Source: Spirochaetes bacterium GWF1_49_6 (GTDB lineage Bacteria; Spirochaetota; Brevinematia; Brevinematales; GWF1-51-8). Taken from it: DNA of 5,539 bases. Positions within the stretch are counted from its first letter, which is position 1, and each line of letters starts with the position of its first letter. The position numbers and the translations under genes were made by a program. Shown piece by piece: positions 4,829-5,539 of this stretch. The notes beneath the pieces were generated by a model. The model was not told where the DNA came from and did not search any database. It saw only the letters and a list, made by a program, of their open reading frames with translations. The stretch lies in contig MIBD01000145.1 in the NCBI GenBank assembly GCA_001829395.1, positions 1 to 5,539 on the forward strand, written 5' to 3'.

Positions 4829-5539
4829 ATGGTTTTAGTAACTGGAGCATGCGGGCATATCGGTAATACCCTGGTACGAAAATTACTGGATCTCGGCGAA
4901 AAAGTCAGGGCTCTCGTGTTCCCCGGCGAGGATACGTCGTCACTGGACGGTCTCGCAGTCGAACAGATTCACGGTGATGTTTGCGACAGAAAATCCCTTG
5001 ACGAGGCGTTCACGGGCGCGGATACGGTGTTCCATCTCGCGGGCATGGTTTCCATTATACCCGGCAAAAAAGACCTGCTCTACCGTGTCAACGTACTCGG
5101 TACGCGGAATATTGTCGATGCGTGTCTATCTCACAAGGTCTCCCGGCTGATCTATACCAGCTCCGTTCACGCGCTGCCCGATCTGCCGAAGGGCATGTTC
5201 ATCAGCGAATCGTCAGGGTTCTCAACAGGTACGGCGTTCGGCGAGTATGGGAAATCCAAGGCCGCCGCGACGTTGGAAGTAATCGACGGGATTAAGCGCG
5301 GCCTTGACGCGGTCATTTGCTGCCCGTCGGGCGTCATGGGGCCGAATGATTATAAGCCGTCGAAAATGGGGCAATGCCTGATGGATTTTGTATCGGGTAA
5401 GATGCGGATGTCGCTTGACGGCGGGTACGATTTTGTCGACGTGCGCGATGTGGCGACCGGCGAAATAGCGGCGTGGAAAAAAGGCCGCACCGGCGAAACG
5501 TACATCCTCAAGGGTGAGAAAATTACGGTTATGCAAATC
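4829..5539 (+). CDS. Extended SDR: NAD(P)-dependent epimerase/reductase-like, 3' end beyond the window
   Basis: The frame is open for 237 codons with no stop. Family members have about 320-340 residues, so roughly 90 are missing. The Rossmann motif TGACGHIG (5-12, G6-G9-G12) binds NAD(P). GDV (49-51) and FHLAG (68-72) follow as in extended SDRs. The catalytic pair is Y140-GKS-K144, and TSS (110-112) supplies the serine. CPSGVMGP (165-172), DFVDVRDVA (201-209) and GETYILKGE (222-230) are typical of the dihydroflavonol-4-reductase / sugar-epimerase-like group. The exact substrate is unknown, with a nucleotide sugar or a ketone both possible. The start is fixed by SD GGAGG (4819-4823) five bases upstream. 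A 145-nt leader with two operator-like palindromes and a hairpin points to regulated expression. It is divergent from the SH3 lipoprotein gene. Confidence 0.88.
   Translation, partial: MVLVTGACGHIGNTLVRKLLDLGEKVRALVFPGEDTSSLDGLAVEQIHGDVCDRKSLDEAFTGADTVFHLAGMVSIIPGKKDLLYRVNVLGTRNIVDACLSHKVSRLIYTSSVHALPDLPKGMFISESSGFSTGTAFGEYGKSKAAATLEVIDGIKRGLDAVICCPSGVMGPNDYKPSKMGQCLMDFVSGKMRMSLDGGYDFVDVRDVATGEIAAWKKGRTGETYILKGEKITVMQI

Noticed and set aside
4801..4866. 21-residue leader ORF (ATG at 4801) overlapping the SDR start
   Set aside because: There is no SD before the ATG (the sequence there is C/T rich) and the frame shows no regulatory peptide pattern.
5222..5536. 104-codon minus-strand frame
   Set aside because: It is a shadow of the SDR gene, whose catalytic motif YGKSK and DFVDVRDVA lie in the same DNA.

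Overview
The window is about 5.5 kb of chromosome-like DNA from a diderm (outer-membrane) bacterium. Two lipoproteins with lipoboxes and an LptE-like protein imply an outer membrane carrying LPS. A membrane protein resembling the spirochaetal P13 family makes a spirochaete or close relative the best guess. This assignment is moderate to weak, because it rests on motif recall and not on a search.

Layout. On the minus strand, a strong sigma70-type promoter (3253-3281) drives a compact four-gene operon read right to left. The genes are a membrane-anchored metallo-beta-lactamase-fold hydrolase (2450-3184), a P13-like membrane protein with an N-terminal 'KDG' domain (1684-2439), an LptE-like lipoprotein (944-1672), and holA, the DNA polymerase III delta subunit (1-975). 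holA overlaps the lptE end by 32 bp and runs off the left edge. The lptE-holA pair matches the order known from Proteobacteria, and this supports both calls.

From 3297 to 3814 there is no convincing gene. The stretch holds six copies of one degenerate repeat arranged as two opposed tandem arrays, three units on + and then three on -. All six copies share the same 42-bp framework: CCCGATAT, 27 bp, GCCCGTG. The repeat starts right at the stop codon of the next gene.

On the minus strand at 3815-4564 lies an SH3b-domain lipoprotein with a possible thioredoxin-like C-terminal domain. It has its own promoter (4592-4620). Back to back with that promoter is a plus-strand promoter (4649-4677) for an extended SDR (NAD-dependent epimerase/reductase-like), 4829 to the right edge. 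The 145-nt leader of the SDR gene contains two related palindromes that look like operators for a TetR-type repressor. It also contains a pairing that would mask the Shine-Dalgarno sequence. The leader is therefore the most obviously regulated site in the window. The repressor gene is not in view.

The operon couples replication (holA) with envelope biogenesis (lptE, P13-like). The SDR gene appears to be a separate, inducible unit. The most unusual items are the mirrored repeat array and the SDR leader, which share a short sequence (TCACWCAGT).
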